A stretch of DNA of 64,000 nt from Photobacterium salinisoli (GCF_003614885.1 NZ_QZMS01000007.1:2254055-2318054); one strand, 5' to 3'. Numbered from the stretch's first letter, positions 20,482 through 31,915 are shown. The notes: generated by a model from the letters alone, not told the origin. Numbers and translations are program-made.

Positions 20482-23397
20482 ATGCCATTTGCTTTGGGTC
20501 AACGCTGGATCAGTGATACTGAAAGTGATTTAGGGTTAGGAACTGTGGTCGCAATGGATGCGCGTACTGTCACCCTTATGTTTGCCGCCAGCGAAGAGAA
20601 TCGCGTGTATGCCCGCCATGATGCCCCTGTCACGCGTGTGATGTTCAACGCCGGTGATGTGACTGAGAGCCAGGAGGGCTGGTCGCTCAGGGTCGAGCAA
20701 GTGGAAGAACAACAAGGGGTACTGACCTATGTCGGTACCCGTACCGATACCGGGGAAGAAAATGTGTCGCTGCGCGAAATCTTCCTCAGTAACCAGATCC
20801 GTTTTAACAAGCCGCAGGACAAGCTGTTCGCCGGTCAGATTGACCGTATGGACCGTTTCGCCCTGCGCTACCGCGCCCTGAAAAACCAGCATCAGCAGCA
20901 CAAGAGCCCGCTGCGCGGCTTGTGTGGTATGCGTGCCGGCCTGATCCCTCACCAGTTGTTTATTGCCCATGAGGTGGGCCGCCGCTTCGCCCCCCGTGTC
21001 TTGCTGGCCGACGAAGTGGGCCTGGGTAAAACCATTGAAGCCGGCATGATCATCCACCAGCAGGTGCTGGCAGGGCGCGCCGAACGCATTCTGATCCTGG
21101 TGCCGGAAACATTGCAGCATCAGTGGCTGGTCGAAATGATGCGCCGCTTCAACCTGTATTTTTCTATCTTCGATGAAGAGCGCTGTGTCGAAGCCATTGC
21201 CGAGGCGGCCAATCCGTTTGAGACCGCGCAGTATGTGCTGTGTTCACTGGATTTTCTGCGCAAGAGCCGACGCCGTTTCGAGCAGGCACTGGACGCCGAC
21301 TGGGATCTGCTGGTTGTTGATGAAGCCCACCATCTGGTGTGGAGTGAAGAGGCACCAAGCCGGGAATACCAGGTGGTGGAAGCTCTGGCCGAGAAAACGC
21401 CGGGCTGTCTGTTGCTGACCGCCACCCCGGATCAGTTGGGCCACCAGAGTCATTTCGCCCGGCTGCGTCTGCTCGACCCGGATCGCTTCTATGATTACAA
21501 CGCCTTTCTGGATGAAGAGCGCCAGTACGCCCCGGTCGCAGATGCCGTGTCAGACTTGCTGGCCGGTAAAAAACTGGACGAAGAAAGCCGCTCGACACTG
21601 ATCAACCTGCTGCCAGAGCAGGATATTGGGCCCTTGCTCGATACCCTGGCCGGTAGCAGCGATGAAGAGACTCAGCGTGCTGCCCGTCAGGAGCTGATCG
21701 ACAACCTGATGGACCGTCACGGCACCGGCCGCGTGCTGTTCCGTAATACCCGTGCAGCGGTGCAGGGTTTTCCTCAGCGTCACCTGAATCTGTACCCGCT
21801 GGCCATGCCAAGCCAGTACAGCACCGCCATGCGTGTGGCCGGTATGATGATGGGTAAAATCAGCGAAGAAGAAAAAGTGCTCAAGCTGCTGTACCCGGAA
21901 GATATTTATCAGGAGTTTGAAGGTGAATCGGCCACCTGGTGGAACTTTGATCCGCGGGTAACCTGGCTGCTGGATTTCCTCAAAGCAAACCGCAATGAAA
22001 AAGTGCTGGTGATCTGCTCCCGGGCGCAAACGGCGCTCAATCTGGAGCAGGCGCTGCGTGAAAAAGAAGGCATCCGCGCCACTGTGTTTCACGAAGGCAT
22101 GTCGATTCTGGATCGCGACAAAGCGGCGGCTTATTTCGCTCAGGCTGAAGACGGCGCGCAAGTATTGCTGTGTTCAGAAATCGGCTCTGAAGGCCGCAAC
22201 TTCCAGTTTGCCAACCAGCTGGTGATGTTCGACCTGCCCAACAATCCGGATCTGCTGGAACAACGTATCGGCCGACTGGACCGCATCGGCCAGCAACGGG
22301 ATATCGAGATTCACGTGCCGCACCTGCAGGGCACTTCGCAGGCGCTGCTGGCGCATTGGTATAACGAGGGCCTCAATGCCTTTGAAGAGACCTGCCCGAC
22401 TGGCCGCGCCGTGTATGAAGCGATTCAGCCACAGCTGATCACCCTGCTGGCCAGTGAAAATCACAGTGCTGAGGCGCTGGACTCACTGATCGCCGACAGT
22501 GCCCGCATGCACACTGAGCTGAAGAGCAAAATGGAGCAGGGCCGCGATCGTCTGCTGGAGATCCATTCCAACGGTGGCGATGCCGCCCGTGAACTGGTCG
22601 AGCAGATTGCTGCCAAAGACGGCGACACCAATCTGGTGACCTTCGCGCTGGGGCTGTTTGATACCGTGGGCCTCAATCAGGATGACAGAGGCGAAAACGC
22701 CCTGGTGATCACCCCGTCTGAGCACATGCTGGTATCGAGTTTCCCGGGCTTGCCGCAGGATGGCTGCACCATCACCTTTGACCGTGATACCGCGCTGTCA
22801 CGGGAAGACATGCACTTTATCAGCTGGGAACATCCGATGATTCAGGGCGGGATTGACCTGCTGCTGTCGGAAGGTGTCGGCACCACGGCGGTGTCTTTGC
22901 TCAAGAACAAGGCACTGCCTGCCGGTACACTGTTGCTGGAACTGGTGTACGTGGTCGATGCCCAGGCACCTAAGCAATCCGGGATCGGCCGCTTCCTGCC
23001 GCATACACCTATCCGTATCCTGCTCGATGCCAAAGGCAACAACCTGTCGGATAAAGTCGAGTTCGAAGGCTTCAACCGCCAGCTGAGCCCGGTCAACCGT
23101 CATCTGGGCAGTAAACTGGTCAACTCGGTTCAGAGAGACATCCATGCTCTGATCGCCGCCGGTGATCAGCTGGTCGAGCCGGAGCTGGCCAAAGTTCGCC
23201 AGACCGCGCAACAGGAGATGGAAAACTCCTTAGGGGCAGAGCTGGCCCGTCTGCAGGCCCTGAAATCCGTTAACCCTAATATCCGGGATGATGAGCTGGA
23301 GTTGCTGCAGAGCCAGATTCAGGATCTCACCGCTTACATCAGCAAAGCCCAGATTCAGCTCGATTCGCTGCGTGTTATTGCGGTCAGCCATAACTGA
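20482..23397 (+). CDS. rapA: RNA polymerase-associated ATPase RapA
   Basis: 971 residues. [20 protein letters not shown] matches the E. coli start, so the ATG at 20482 is used rather than the upstream TTG at 20473. It is a Swi2/Snf2-type translocase that recycles stalled RNA polymerase. After the N-terminal Tudor-like domains come Walker A DEVGLGKT (177-184), the DEAH box (280-283), and the C-terminal helicase half with [10 protein letters not shown] and [17 protein letters not shown] lies 11 bases upstream. It is divergent from the PhoH gene across 287 bases with no other gene visible. Confidence 0.96.
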   Translation: MPFALGQRWISDTESDLGLGTVVAMDARTVTLMFAASEENRVYARHDAPVTRVMFNAGDVTESQEGWSLRVEQVEEQQGVLTYVGTRTDTGEENVSLREIFLSNQIRFNKPQDKLFAGQIDRMDRFALRYRALKNQHQQHKSPLRGLCGMRAGLIPHQLFIAHEVGRRFAPRVLLADEVGLGKTIEAGMIIHQQVLAGRAERILILVPETLQHQWLVEMMRRFNLYFSIFDEERCVEAIAEAANPFETAQYVLCSLDFLRKSRRRFEQALDADWDLLVVDEAHHLVWSEEAPSREYQVVEALAEKTPGCLLLTATPDQLGHQSHFARLRLLDPDRFYDYNAFLDEERQYAPVADAVSDLLAGKKLDEESRSTLINLLPEQDIGPLLDTLAGSSDEETQRAARQELIDNLMDRHGTGRVLFRNTRAAVQGFPQRHLNLYPLAMPSQYSTAMRVAGMMMGKISEEEKVLKLLYPEDIYQEFEGESATWWNFDPRVTWLLDFLKANRNEKVLVICSRAQTALNLEQALREKEGIRATVFHEGMSILDRDKAAAYFAQAEDGAQVLLCSEIGSEGRNFQFANQLVMFDLPNNPDLLEQRIGRLDRIGQQRDIEIHVPHLQGTSQALLAHWYNEGLNAFEETCPTGRAVYEAIQPQLITLLASENHSAEALDSLIADSARMHTELKSKMEQGRDRLLEIHSNGGDAARELVEQIAAKDGDTNLVTFALGLFDTVGLNQDDRGENALVITPSEHMLVSSFPGLPQDGCTITFDRDTALSREDMHFISWEHPMIQGGIDLLLSEGVGTTAVSLLKNKALPAGTLLLELVYVVDAQAPKQSGIGRFLPHTPIRILLDAKGNNLSDKVEFEGFNRQLSPVNRHLGSKLVNSVQRDIHALIAAGDQLVEPELAKVRQTAQQEMENSLGAELARLQALKSVNPNIRDDELELLQSQIQDLTAYISKAQIQLDSLRVIAVSHN

Positions 23398-23410
23398 TAG
23401 CTTCCCCTCT

Positions 23411-23435
23411 GGGCGGTAGGTACTCGCTGCCGCCC
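23411..23435 (+). terminator. Hairpin between rapA and rluA, weak terminator
   Basis: 9-bp stem with one wobble (GGGCGGTAG / CTGCCGCCC), 7-base loop, no T-run after it. It may attenuate rather than stop transcription into rluA. Confidence 0.4.
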
Positions 23436-23486
23436 TGTGTTACCATTTCACCGCTGCCTGTGCGTACAACCTGAGATAGCACCAAC

Positions 23487-24179
23487 ATGAACCCCTTACC
23501 ACCGCTGGACTATAATCCGCCTACAACCCCCTGGCTGGATGTTCTGTATGTTGACCGCGATATCATAGCCGTCAACAAACCTTCCGGTTTGCTGTCTAAT
23601 CCCGGCCGCGATCCGGCTCATGCTGACAGTGTGTTTAACCGCGTCCTTGCCGAGCATCCCAAAGCACAGATTGTGCATCGTCTGGACATGGCGACTTCCG
23701 GGCTGATCATACTGTCACTGAACAAGGATGCCGAACGGCACCTCAAGGCACAGTTCCGTGAGCGCCAGACTGAAAAAGTCTATTACGCCCGGGTCTGGGG
23801 CACACCGGAACAACACAGCGGCACCATAGATTTACCGCTGATTTGCGACTGGCCCAACCGCCCGATGCAGAAAGTCTGTTTTGACGACGGCAAACCCTCG
23901 GTGACCCATTATGAGGTGATCGCCAGTGACGGCCAGAGCAGCTTAGTCAGACTGCGTCCGGTCACTGGGCGCTCTCATCAGCTTCGTGTTCACATGCTGG
24001 CGCTGGGTCACCCGATCCTGGGCGATGGCTTCTATGCTCACGATCAAGCCAAAGCACTGGCCCCCCGCCTGCAACTGCACGCGGCGGAACTGCGCTTTTT
24101 CCACCCCTACAGCAACGAAGCACGTCATGTGTTCGCACCCTGCGAATTCTATCCCGACGCGCCCGAGCGGACGCTCTAA
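23487..24179 (+). CDS. rluA: 23S rRNA/tRNA pseudouridine synthase RluA
   Basis: 230 residues. The catalytic motif HRLDMATSG spans 64-72 with the nucleophile Asp-67. KPSGLLSNPGR and RPVTGRSHQLRVHM are the other conserved boxes. RluA makes pseudouridine 746 in 23S rRNA and 32 in several tRNAs in E. coli. It lies next to rapA, as in E. coli, where rluA and rapA are also neighbours. The length fits RluA rather than the larger RluC/RluD, which carry an S4 domain absent here. Confidence 0.93.
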   Translation: MNPLPPLDYNPPTTPWLDVLYVDRDIIAVNKPSGLLSNPGRDPAHADSVFNRVLAEHPKAQIVHRLDMATSGLIILSLNKDAERHLKAQFRERQTEKVYYARVWGTPEQHSGTIDLPLICDWPNRPMQKVCFDDGKPSVTHYEVIASDGQSSLVRLRPVTGRSHQLRVHMLALGHPILGDGFYAHDQAKALAPRLQLHAAELRFFHPYSNEARHVFAPCEFYPDAPERTL

Positions 24180-24196
24180 GCACTGACCGGCCTTAC

Positions 24197-24226
24197 CTGC
24201 CGACCCTGTCGTCGGCAGTTTGGTTT
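24197..24226 (+). terminator. Likely terminator of rluA
   Basis: 8-bp perfect stem CTGCCGAC / GTCGGCAG, 6-base loop, then TTTGGTTT. It lies 18 bases after the rluA stop. Confidence 0.6.
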
Positions 24227-24302
24227 ACCCGGCTTGCAGCCGGCCACCCGCTGGTGTTTACTGTGTGCCATCAAGCACACGTATCAGCAGGGAGCCAGAG
24301 TG

Positions 24303-25256
24303 ATGCATCACATCGTTTTTCTCGACCGCGACACCATACCCCATCAAATCACGCTGCCCCGTCCGGCCTTTGCGCACCAATGGCAGGAATACCCGACCAG
24401 CTCTCAGGCGCAAATTGTCGAACGGCTGCAACAGGCCACCATAGCCATCACCAACAAAGTCGTGCTCAATGCCGACACTCTGCGTCAGCTGCCGCAGCTG
24501 AAAATGATCGCCATTGCCGCCACTGGCACCAATAATGTCGATCTGGACTACTGCCGCGAGCACGGCATAGTGGTCAGTAACATTCGCGGTTATGCCACCG
24601 GCTCGGTGCCAGAGCATGTCATTGCCATGCTGTTTGCGCTCAAGCGCAACCTGTTCGCGTACCACAAAGATATTCAGGCCGGCGTCTGGCAGGAGAAGAA
24701 GCAATTTTGCTTTTTCAGCCACCCGATTGGCGATGTGGCCGGCAGCACACTGGGAGTGATCGGCAGCGGCAGCCTGGGACAGGCCGTCGGTAAACTGGCC
24801 TCAGCCCTTGGCATGAAGGTAGTGTTTGCGGAGCGCAAAGGCGCAGCGTCATGCCGCGACGGTTACCTGCCTTTTGAGCAGGTGCTTCAAACCGCCGATG
24901 CCATTACGCTGCACTGTCCGCTCAGTGAGGAAACGACAAATTTGATTGCCGCACCTGAGCTGGCCCAAATGAAGCCCGGCAGCCTGCTGATCAATACCGG
25001 CCGCGGCGGGCTGGTTAACGAAGAGGATCTGGTTGAAGCACTGCGATCCGGCCACCTGGGCGGTGCCGGGTGCGATGTGTTTACCCGGGAGCCCGCCGAC
25101 GAGTCCAACCCGCTGCTGGCAAACGCAGATTTGCCAAACCTGCTGCTGACGCCCCATGTCGCCTGGGGAGCGGACTCGGCGATTCAGGCGCTGGCCAATC
25201 AGCTGATCGATAACCTGGAAGGCTTTGTTGCCGGCCGCCCTCAGCACTGTGTCTGA
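24303..25256 (+). CDS. D-2-hydroxyacid dehydrogenase
   Basis: 317 residues from the ATG at 24303. The NAD-binding fold has GSGSLG at 154-159. The family catalytic triad is visible as Arg-234 (NTGRGG), Glu-263 (FTREPADE) and His-285 (TPHVAWG). Such enzymes reduce 2-oxoacids such as hydroxypyruvate, glyoxylate or phenylpyruvate. The TGSVPEHVIAMLFALKRN segment is closest to the hydroxypyruvate/glycerate dehydrogenase branch, but the substrate is not certain. It is convergent with djlA, with only 12 bases between the stops and no terminator. Confidence 0.88.
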   Translation: MHHIVFLDRDTIPHQITLPRPAFAHQWQEYPTSSQAQIVERLQQATIAITNKVVLNADTLRQLPQLKMIAIAATGTNNVDLDYCREHGIVVSNIRGYATGSVPEHVIAMLFALKRNLFAYHKDIQAGVWQEKKQFCFFSHPIGDVAGSTLGVIGSGSLGQAVGKLASALGMKVVFAERKGAASCRDGYLPFEQVLQTADAITLHCPLSEETTNLIAAPELAQMKPGSLLINTGRGGLVNEEDLVEALRSGHLGGAGCDVFTREPADESNPLLANADLPNLLLTPHVAWGADSAIQALANQLIDNLEGFVAGRPQHCV

Positions 25257-25268
25257 GGGCCTGGCCCC

Positions 25269-26129
25269 TTATTTAAAGCCTTTTTCTTTCTTTATCAGTT
25301 CGTAAGCTGCCGTCAGTTCCTGGGCTTTCTGCTTCGCCAGCTCCATCATCTCTGGCGGTAAGCCTTTGGCCGCCAGTTTGTCAGGATGGTGCTCGTTCAT
25401 CAGTTTGCGGTAAGCGCGTTTCAGATCTTTCGGGCTGGCCTCTTGTTCAACCCCCAGCAGTTCATACGCATCATTGAGTTGATCCCGGGCAGGCGCCCGC
25501 CGGAAACCGCCCTGCTGTTGCTGCGACTGTGACTGCTGGCGATAGAAACCGCCTCCCTGCTGAAAGCGAAAGGCCGCTTCTTGCATATGCAGACGTCTTT
25601 CCAGCTGCTGATCGGAAAAACCCAGCGCACGGCCAATCACGAACAGTAACTGGCGCTCTTTCGGATGCAGGCTGCCGTCGGCAAACGCGGCCTGGATCTG
25701 CAATTCCAGGAAAAACTGCAATAAATCGAGCCGTCCCGTACCTTGCTGACGAACCCGGGTCAGCACTTCCTGCAGGGGAAAATCTTCTGACTTACCGTCA
25801 CGAAAGGCTTCCTGAGCCAGCCGGCGAGCATCACCGTGCAGCTGCATGCGGTCCATAATGGCGCTGGCAACGCGGATTTCTTCCTCAGTCACCCGGCCTT
25901 TCGCCTTGGCCATATGACCCATCACAGCAAATGCCGCATGAAAAAACGCCGCCTGGCGTTCATGCTGATCGGCCTGACCCTGGCTAAAACGGCCAAAACT
26001 GCCGCCCTGATACACACCGGCACGCGCCCGATCGAACTTATGACCCAAAAAGATGCCTAATAACAACCCGATAGGTCCACCAAGAAGGAAACCAAAAAAT
26101 GCCCCTAAAATCTTGCCCAACACCTGCAT
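25269..26129 (-). CDS. djlA: Membrane-anchored co-chaperone DjlA
   Basis: 286 residues. A Gly-rich transmembrane segment (residues 5-29, a glycine-zipper-like dimerisation helix) is followed by a TerB-like helical domain (about 55-185), a Gln/Gly-rich linker, and a C-terminal J-domain with HPD at 248-250. It stimulates DnaK at the inner membrane and in E. coli is linked to the Rcs envelope response. It is divergent from lptD, as in E. coli, where djlA sits beside lptD. Confidence 0.95.
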   Translation of the reverse strand: MQVLGKILGAFFGFLLGGPIGLLLGIFLGHKFDRARAGVYQGGSFGRFSQGQADQHERQAAFFHAAFAVMGHMAKAKGRVTEEEIRVASAIMDRMQLHGDARRLAQEAFRDGKSEDFPLQEVLTRVRQQGTGRLDLLQFFLELQIQAAFADGSLHPKERQLLFVIGRALGFSDQQLERRLHMQEAAFRFQQGGGFYRQQSQSQQQQGGFRRAPARDQLNDAYELLGVEQEASPKDLKRAYRKLMNEHHPDKLAAKGLPPEMMELAKQKAQELTAAYELIKKEKGFK

Positions 26130-26424
26130 GTTATACTCTCTGGTAATTTGCTAAATTGTGCCCACGAATGCCGTCTAGTCTTACGAAAAGAGATAAGTCT
26201 CTCAGCGTGACTTGCTGCCATAAAGCACAGTGCCGTCTGATAAAGACCTCGCGGCATAATAGCAGAAAAAACAATAATGAATTTATCCGGTCCGATGATT
26301 ACAGGGTCCCATAGAGATGCCGATAAGCAGAAATTGCTTTATCATAGCAGCCTTGATTAAAGGGACGGCAGGGCCGGTCTGGACACCTTTGCGCTATATC
26401 ATGAACACAGGAAATTAAATCTCA
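26130..26424. promoter_or_regulatory. Divergent djlA/lptD control region
   Basis: 295 bases with no gene visible. It must hold both promoters. I looked for a sigma-E type promoter (GGAACTT then TCAAA), known in E. coli for lptD, and did not find a convincing match. Confidence 0.5.
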
Positions 26425-28764
26425 ATGTCATTCACTTCTCGCAGCTTATTGGCGACCATGATCAGCATAGCTTTATATGGCCCGTCAGCTTTCGCCAATG
26501 ATGCCCTCATTGAGAATGAAGCCAGCCCGACGGCAGAGGAAGAACTTGCCCTGGTCAAAGGCATGTGCCTGACACCGGATCCCAGTGAAGGTGATCCCAA
26601 TAATGCCCCGATCAGAATCACCGCAGATAAGGCAGAGGCGGACAGCGACGCCAGCGTGACCTACTCCGGCGATGTGGTCGTCCGGCAATCCAACCGGACA
26701 GTGGCTGCCGATGTCGCGACCATGAACCAGCAGAACAATACTGTCAGTGCCAAAGGCAACGTGTATTTCCACGATGGCACCATAGAAGTCTACGCTGACA
26801 GCATGCAAAACAACCTGGATACCGACGACGCCGAAATCAATAACGCCGTCTACAGCCTGACCTGTGAAGCCGGCCGTGGCGAAGCCACTAAAATTGAAAA
26901 ACAGGGCATGACCTATTATCGCCTGCGTAACGGCACCTACACCACGTGTCCTCCCGGTGATAAGAGCTGGCAGTTTACCGCCACCAGCATTGAACGTGAG
27001 GCCGACTCGCCGTTCGCCGATCTGTATAACGCCCGGTTTGAAGTACTGGATGTACCGGTGTTCTACATGCCTTACCTGCGTGTGCCTGTCGGTGATGAGC
27101 GCCTGACCGGTTTTCTCTACCCGACCATCAGTTACGGTTCCCGTGACGGTTTTGAGCTGGAAACCCCGTTTTACTGGAACATTGCCCCTAACTACGATCT
27201 GACCTTTACCCCAAAATACATGAGTAACCGCGGTCTGCAGCTCAACAGCCAGTTCCGTTATCTCACGGATCTGGGACAAGGCAGCCTGAAAGGGGAATAT
27301 CTCGGCAACGACGAAGCCTCCGATACTGACGATGCACGCTGGGCCTACAACTGGTCCCACAGCGGCCGGTATGAAGATAACTGGCTGTTTAACGTTGATT
27401 ACAGCAAAGTCAGTGACGTGACCTATTTCTCGGATGTCGATTCAGAAATCGGCCGCCGGGAAGACAACAACCTGCTGCAAACGGGCGAAGTGACCTACCA
27501 GGAAGAAAAATGGAACTCGACCTTGCGGGTCAGGAATTTCCAGCCGCTGACGCCAGGTGTGTCGTCCAACTACCGTTTGATGCCGCAGCTGACCTTCAAT
27601 TATTACGAGCCTGAGCTGGGCTATGATCTGGACTTTGGCTTCCTGAGCCATATCAGCCGGTTTGAAAATGACGACTCGACGAAACCATCCGCCGACCGTG
27701 TCCATTTAGAGCCGTCTCTGACGCTGCCGTTCGCGACCCCCTGGTGGTCAATGACCACGGAAGCCAAGCTGATGTACACCTACTACAATCAGGAGTTCGA
27801 TCCCACGGTCGCCGGTCTGGAAGATCTGGAAGAAACGGCGTCCCGGACTGTGCCCAGTCTGCGGATGCTCACAGGCTTGTATTTCGAGCGGGATACCGAC
27901 CTGTTCGGTGATGCCTATGTCCAGAGTCTGGAGCCTCAGCTCCAGTACCTGTACATCAAGGATGTGGAGCAGAGCGACATTTACGGCTCATACGACACCA
28001 CTATCCTGCAAACCGATTATTACGGTTTGTTCCGTGATCGCCGCTATTCCAGCGTCGACCGCATTGCCGCTGCCAACCAGTTTACCGTTGGTGCCACCAC
28101 CCGGTTTTTCGACAGCAACCTGAAAGAGCGCTTCAACCTTGCCTTTGGCCAGATTTTTTACCTCAACGATTCCGGCCGGAATTTACAGGAAGAAGGCGAA
28201 TCTCAGCCGAATTATTCTGCCTCGGCGTTTGAGTCTGATTTCAACTTTAATGACTGGCTCTTCTTCCACGGTGGCCTGCAATATGATGCCAGTGAAAAGG
28301 ACATGCAGTTTGCCAACGCCGCGCTGGAATACCGCGAAGGCAGCCTGTTCAGTCAGCTGAATTACCGCTACGTGTCAAAAGAATATATTCAGCAGAGCCT
28401 GCCGGATAACAACCAGATAGATAATTACACCGAAGAAGGTATTTCTCAGGTTGGCTTCTCAGCCGGTTTCCCGATTCACGCCGGACTGAGTGTGCGGGGG
28501 GATTACTACCACGATGTAACGGAAAACCAGATGGTGGAAGGCCAGGTCTCACTCAATTACCGTTCAGACTGCTGGATGATCACGCTGGGCTACAACCAGT
28601 ACATGGTGGCACGCAGCAACGTCAACACCCAGCCGGTTGAGTACGAACAGAACTTCAGTATCTCGTTCTCGCTACTTGGTCTGGCAGGAGTCTCCTCCGT
28701 CGGCGCGTCGTCAGCCAGTGGTAATGCCATTGCCTACGGACGACCTTTCTACCTGAACAATTAA
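26425..28764 (+). CDS. lptD: LPS-assembly outer membrane protein LptD
   Basis: 779 residues. The signal peptide ends near residue 25 (SAFA-N). The periplasmic OstA/LptA-like domain (about 60-200) is followed by a 26-strand barrel ending in FYLNN. It inserts LPS into the outer leaflet together with LptE. Four cysteines are present: C48, C147, C175 and C716. E. coli uses C31-C724 and C173-C725, with adjacent cysteines in the barrel. Here the barrel has a single cysteine in RSDCWMI, so only one inter-domain disulfide seems possible. It heads the lptD-surA-pdxA-rsmA-apaG-apaH run. Confidence 0.95.
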   Translation: MSFTSRSLLATMISIALYGPSAFANDALIENEASPTAEEELALVKGMCLTPDPSEGDPNNAPIRITADKAEADSDASVTYSGDVVVRQSNRTVAADVATMNQQNNTVSAKGNVYFHDGTIEVYADSMQNNLDTDDAEINNAVYSLTCEAGRGEATKIEKQGMTYYRLRNGTYTTCPPGDKSWQFTATSIEREADSPFADLYNARFEVLDVPVFYMPYLRVPVGDERLTGFLYPTISYGSRDGFELETPFYWNIAPNYDLTFTPKYMSNRGLQLNSQFRYLTDLGQGSLKGEYLGNDEASDTDDARWAYNWSHSGRYEDNWLFNVDYSKVSDVTYFSDVDSEIGRREDNNLLQTGEVTYQEEKWNSTLRVRNFQPLTPGVSSNYRLMPQLTFNYYEPELGYDLDFGFLSHISRFENDDSTKPSADRVHLEPSLTLPFATPWWSMTTEAKLMYTYYNQEFDPTVAGLEDLEETASRTVPSLRMLTGLYFERDTDLFGDAYVQSLEPQLQYLYIKDVEQSDIYGSYDTTILQTDYYGLFRDRRYSSVDRIAAANQFTVGATTRFFDSNLKERFNLAFGQIFYLNDSGRNLQEEGESQPNYSASAFESDFNFNDWLFFHGGLQYDASEKDMQFANAALEYREGSLFSQLNYRYVSKEYIQQSLPDNNQIDNYTEEGISQVGFSAGFPIHAGLSVRGDYYHDVTENQMVEGQVSLNYRSDCWMITLGYNQYMVARSNVNTQPVEYEQNFSISFSLLGLAGVSSVGASSASGNAIAYGRPFYLNN

Positions 28765-28822
28765 CAGGCCGGGCCAAGGCCCGCCCTAACCAACCGCGCA
28801 TTGAAGCGCCCTGGATACGGAT

Positions 28823-30127
28823 ATGAAAATGTGGAAGTCTTTTATTCTCGGCCTGACTCTTCTGGGCCTGACAACCGGTTCACAGGCCGCCCTGCAGCCA
28901 TTGGACAAAGTGGTCACGATTGTTAACGACAGCGTTATCCTGCAAAGCGACGTCGATGCGATGCTGAAAACCGTCCATCTCAATGCCGCGCGTCAGGGAC
29001 AGCCCCTGCCGGACGACAGCATTCTGGTCAATCAGGTGATGGAAAAACTCATCATGGAAACCCTGCAGCTGCAGCAGGCAGAACAATTTGGCATCCGCAT
29101 TGATGACAATCGTCTCGACCAGGCAATCAGCCAGATTGCTGCCGAGCAAAACATGTCCGTGACTCAGCTCCAGCAGGAGCTGGCAGCCGGTGGCATCAGC
29201 TACCCGATTTTCCGCGAACAAATCCGCCGCGACCTGACTGCCAGCGAAGCCCGTACTATTATGGTGCGCCGCCGGATCAATATTTTACCGCAGGAAGTAG
29301 ACAGCCTGGTGACCCAACTGGGCCAGCAGCAACAGGAAAGTGTGCAATACAATATCAGCCATATTCTGATCCGCCTGGGCGAAGGCGCCAGTCAGTCTGA
29401 GCGCCAGACGGCCGAGCGCAAAGCAAACGAACTGCTCACGCAACTGAACCAGGGGGCGGATTTCACCAACCTGGCCTACAGCGCGTCAAACGGGCCCAAA
29501 GCCCTGCAAGGTGGGGCCTGGGGCTGGATGAGCCCGGAAGAAATGCCGACTATCTTTGCCGATCAGATCCAAGGTCAGGGGAAAGGTGCTATCATAGGGC
29601 CATTCCGCAGCGGTGTGGGTTACCACATTCTCAAAATCAATGATGTGAAAGGCCAGGAGACTGTCTCAGTCACCGAAATCAATGCCCGTCACATCCTGCT
29701 GAAAACTTCTGTCATCCTCAGCGATGAAGGAGCGAAGAAACAGCTCGAGCAGGTTCGCCAGGATATTATCGCAGGTCAACGCAGCTTTGCTGATGCGGCT
29801 CAGGCACTGAGTGCCGACCCGGGCTCTGCGGCCAATGGCGGTGAACTGGGCTGGCAGACGCCAGATATTTACGTTCCTGAATTCAAACAGCAGGTTGAAA
29901 CCCTGCCTGCAGGCACCATCAGTGAACCGTTCCAGACGGTACACGGCTGGCATATTGTGGAAGTGCTGGATCGCCGTCAGGTTGACCGCACCGATGCGGC
30001 CGCGAAGAACCGTGCTTACCGGATTCTCTTCAGCCGTAAATTTAACGAGGAAGCCCAGGCGTGGCTGCAGGAACTGCGGGCCGGCGCCTATATTGAACAA
30101 CCAGGATTTGATGATGAACAAGGTTAA
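28823..30127 (+). CDS. surA: Periplasmic chaperone/PPIase SurA
   Basis: 434 residues (E. coli 428). The signal peptide ends at SQA-A near residue 22. The N-terminal chaperone domain ([20 protein letters not shown]) is followed by two parvulin domains, each with the ISHILIR / ARHILLK and GWM-E/GWQTP landmarks (about 178-280 and 290-390). It escorts porins and LptD to the BAM complex. It lies 58 bases after lptD, and its stop overlaps the start of pdxA by 14 bases. Confidence 0.95.
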   Translation: MKMWKSFILGLTLLGLTTGSQAALQPLDKVVTIVNDSVILQSDVDAMLKTVHLNAARQGQPLPDDSILVNQVMEKLIMETLQLQQAEQFGIRIDDNRLDQAISQIAAEQNMSVTQLQQELAAGGISYPIFREQIRRDLTASEARTIMVRRRINILPQEVDSLVTQLGQQQQESVQYNISHILIRLGEGASQSERQTAERKANELLTQLNQGADFTNLAYSASNGPKALQGGAWGWMSPEEMPTIFADQIQGQGKGAIIGPFRSGVGYHILKINDVKGQETVSVTEINARHILLKTSVILSDEGAKKQLEQVRQDIIAGQRSFADAAQALSADPGSAANGGELGWQTPDIYVPEFKQQVETLPAGTISEPFQTVHGWHIVEVLDRRQVDRTDAAAKNRAYRILFSRKFNEEAQAWLQELRAGAYIEQPGFDDEQG

Positions 30128-31106
30128 ACGTATTGCCATCACGCCGGGAGAACCGGCGGGTATTGGCCCGGATCTCGTCGTGGCGATGGCGCAACAGCCG
30201 TGGCCGCACGAGCTGGTAGTGTGTGCCAACGCCGAACTTATGGCAGAACGTGCGGCCCAGCTGGGCTTACCGCTGGAAATCATCAACTATGATCCAAGTC
30301 GCCCGGCACAGCCGCATCGTGCGGGCACTCTGGTGGTGGACAACCATCCGCTGAAAGCCAGTGTGATCCCTGGCCAGCTTGACGAGCACAACGGTCATTA
30401 TGTGCTGGACACCCTCCGCCGTGCTGCCGAAGGCAATATGGCCGGCGAATTTGCCGCTCTGGTGACCGGGCCGGTTCATAAAGGCATCATTAACCGTGCG
30501 GGCGTCTCGTTCAGCGGTCACACAGAGTTTTTCGCCCAGCAGGCACAATCCAACCAGGTGGTGATGATGCTGGCGACAGAAGGGCTGCGTGTCGCTCTGG
30601 TTACCACTCACATCCCGCTGGCCTATGTGGCTAAAGCAGTGACTGAAGATCGTATTCATCAGGTGATTCGGGTGCTGCATGCCGATCTGGTCAGCAAATT
30701 TGGCATCAAACAGCCGAAAATTTATGTTTGTGGCCTCAACCCGCATGCCGGTGAAGATGGCCACCTGGGTCGGGAAGAGATCGAAGTGATCACGCCGGCC
30801 TTGAATGTTCTGAGAGAGCAGGACGGTATGGATCTGGTTGGCCCGTTGCCAGCCGATACGATTTTCCAGGATAAATACCTGGCCGAAGCCGATGCCGTGC
30901 TGGCAATGTACCACGATCAGGGTCTGCCAGTGCTGAAATTCAAAGGGTTTGGTAATGCCGTCAATATCACCCTGGGATTACCTTTTATCCGAACATCAGT
31001 TGATCATGGTACCGCATTGGAACTCGCCGGTACCGGACAGGCGGACACAGGGAGCCTCTGGACAGCGCTTACCCACGCCATCGAAATGGTAGATAAAAAA
31101 CAATGA
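30114..31106 (+). CDS. pdxA: 4-hydroxythreonine-4-phosphate dehydrogenase
   Basis: 330 residues from the ATG at 30114, the second of two adjacent ATGs, with AGGA 7 bases upstream. It has the conserved start [20 protein letters not shown]. It oxidises 4-phosphohydroxy-threonine in pyridoxal 5'-phosphate synthesis. Metal-binding histidines fall in [15 protein letters not shown] and [12 protein letters not shown]. The start lies inside the end of surA, and the stop overlaps rsmA by 4 bases (ATGA), so the operon is tightly coupled. Confidence 0.95.
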   Translation: MNKVKRIAITPGEPAGIGPDLVVAMAQQPWPHELVVCANAELMAERAAQLGLPLEIINYDPSRPAQPHRAGTLVVDNHPLKASVIPGQLDEHNGHYVLDTLRRAAEGNMAGEFAALVTGPVHKGIINRAGVSFSGHTEFFAQQAQSNQVVMMLATEGLRVALVTTHIPLAYVAKAVTEDRIHQVIRVLHADLVSKFGIKQPKIYVCGLNPHAGEDGHLGREEIEVITPALNVLREQDGMDLVGPLPADTIFQDKYLAEADAVLAMYHDQGLPVLKFKGFGNAVNITLGLPFIRTSVDHGTALELAGTGQADTGSLWTALTHAIEMVDKKQ

Positions 31107-31915
31107 GCAGTGATCAGGTCCATTTAGGCCACCGCGCCCGTAAGCGCTTTGGCCAGAACTTCTTGCACGACGAATACATCATCGACAACATTGTCGCCTC
31201 GATCAATCCGAAGCCAGGCCAGAATCTGGTTGAAATCGGTCCCGGTCTGGGCGCACTGACCGAGCCTGTCGGTAAACAGGTTGATAAATTTACTGTGATT
31301 GAGCTGGATCGGGATCTGGCCGAGCGTTTACGCAATCACCCGGATCTGGCCAGCAAGCTGACAATCCATGAAGGCGACGCCATGCGTTTCGACTTCACTC
31401 AGCTGATCAGAGAAAACAACAAACTGCGGATTTTTGGCAACCTGCCTTACAACATTTCAACTCCGCTGATGTTCCACCTGTTCAGTTTTCATCAGCATAT
31501 TGAAGATATGCATTTCATGCTGCAGAAAGAAGTGGTCAACCGTCTGGCTGCCGGTCCGGGCACCAAAGCCTACGGCCGCCTGACCGTGATGGCACAATAT
31601 TACTGCAAAGTGATGCCAGTGCTTGAAGTGCCGCCAAGTGCCTTCAAACCGGCCCCTAAAGTGGATTCTGCAGTGGTGCGACTGGCGCCGTATGAAACAT
31701 TACCGCATCCTTGTACTAACCTGAAATGGCTGGATCGTGTTTGCCGCGATGGCTTCAATCAGCGCCGTAAAACAGTACGTAACTGCTTTAAAGCCATCAT
31801 GGATGTGGACACGCTGGAAAGTCTGGGCATTAACCCTGGCTCACGTCCGGAAAACCTGACACTTGAACAGTTTGTGTCTATGGCTAACTGGCTGGATGCC
31901 AACCACAGCCACTAA
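31103..31915 (+). CDS. rsmA: 16S rRNA dimethyladenosine methyltransferase
   Basis: 270 residues, also called KsgA. It dimethylates two adjacent adenosines near the 3' end of 16S rRNA late in 30S assembly. SAM-binding [13 protein letters not shown] (about 43-55) and the catalytic motif GNLPYNIS (about 112-119) are present. [10 protein letters not shown] lies in the C-terminal RNA-binding part. The ATG overlaps the pdxA stop. Confidence 0.96.
   Translation: MSSDQVHLGHRARKRFGQNFLHDEYIIDNIVASINPKPGQNLVEIGPGLGALTEPVGKQVDKFTVIELDRDLAERLRNHPDLASKLTIHEGDAMRFDFTQLIRENNKLRIFGNLPYNISTPLMFHLFSFHQHIEDMHFMLQKEVVNRLAAGPGTKAYGRLTVMAQYYCKVMPVLEVPPSAFKPAPKVDSAVVRLAPYETLPHPCTNLKWLDRVCRDGFNQRRKTVRNCFKAIMDVDTLESLGINPGSRPENLTLEQFVSMANWLDANHSH

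Noticed and set aside
26130..26424. Sigma-E promoter before lptD
   Set aside because: Expected from E. coli knowledge, but no acceptable GGAACTT/TCAAA pair was seen.
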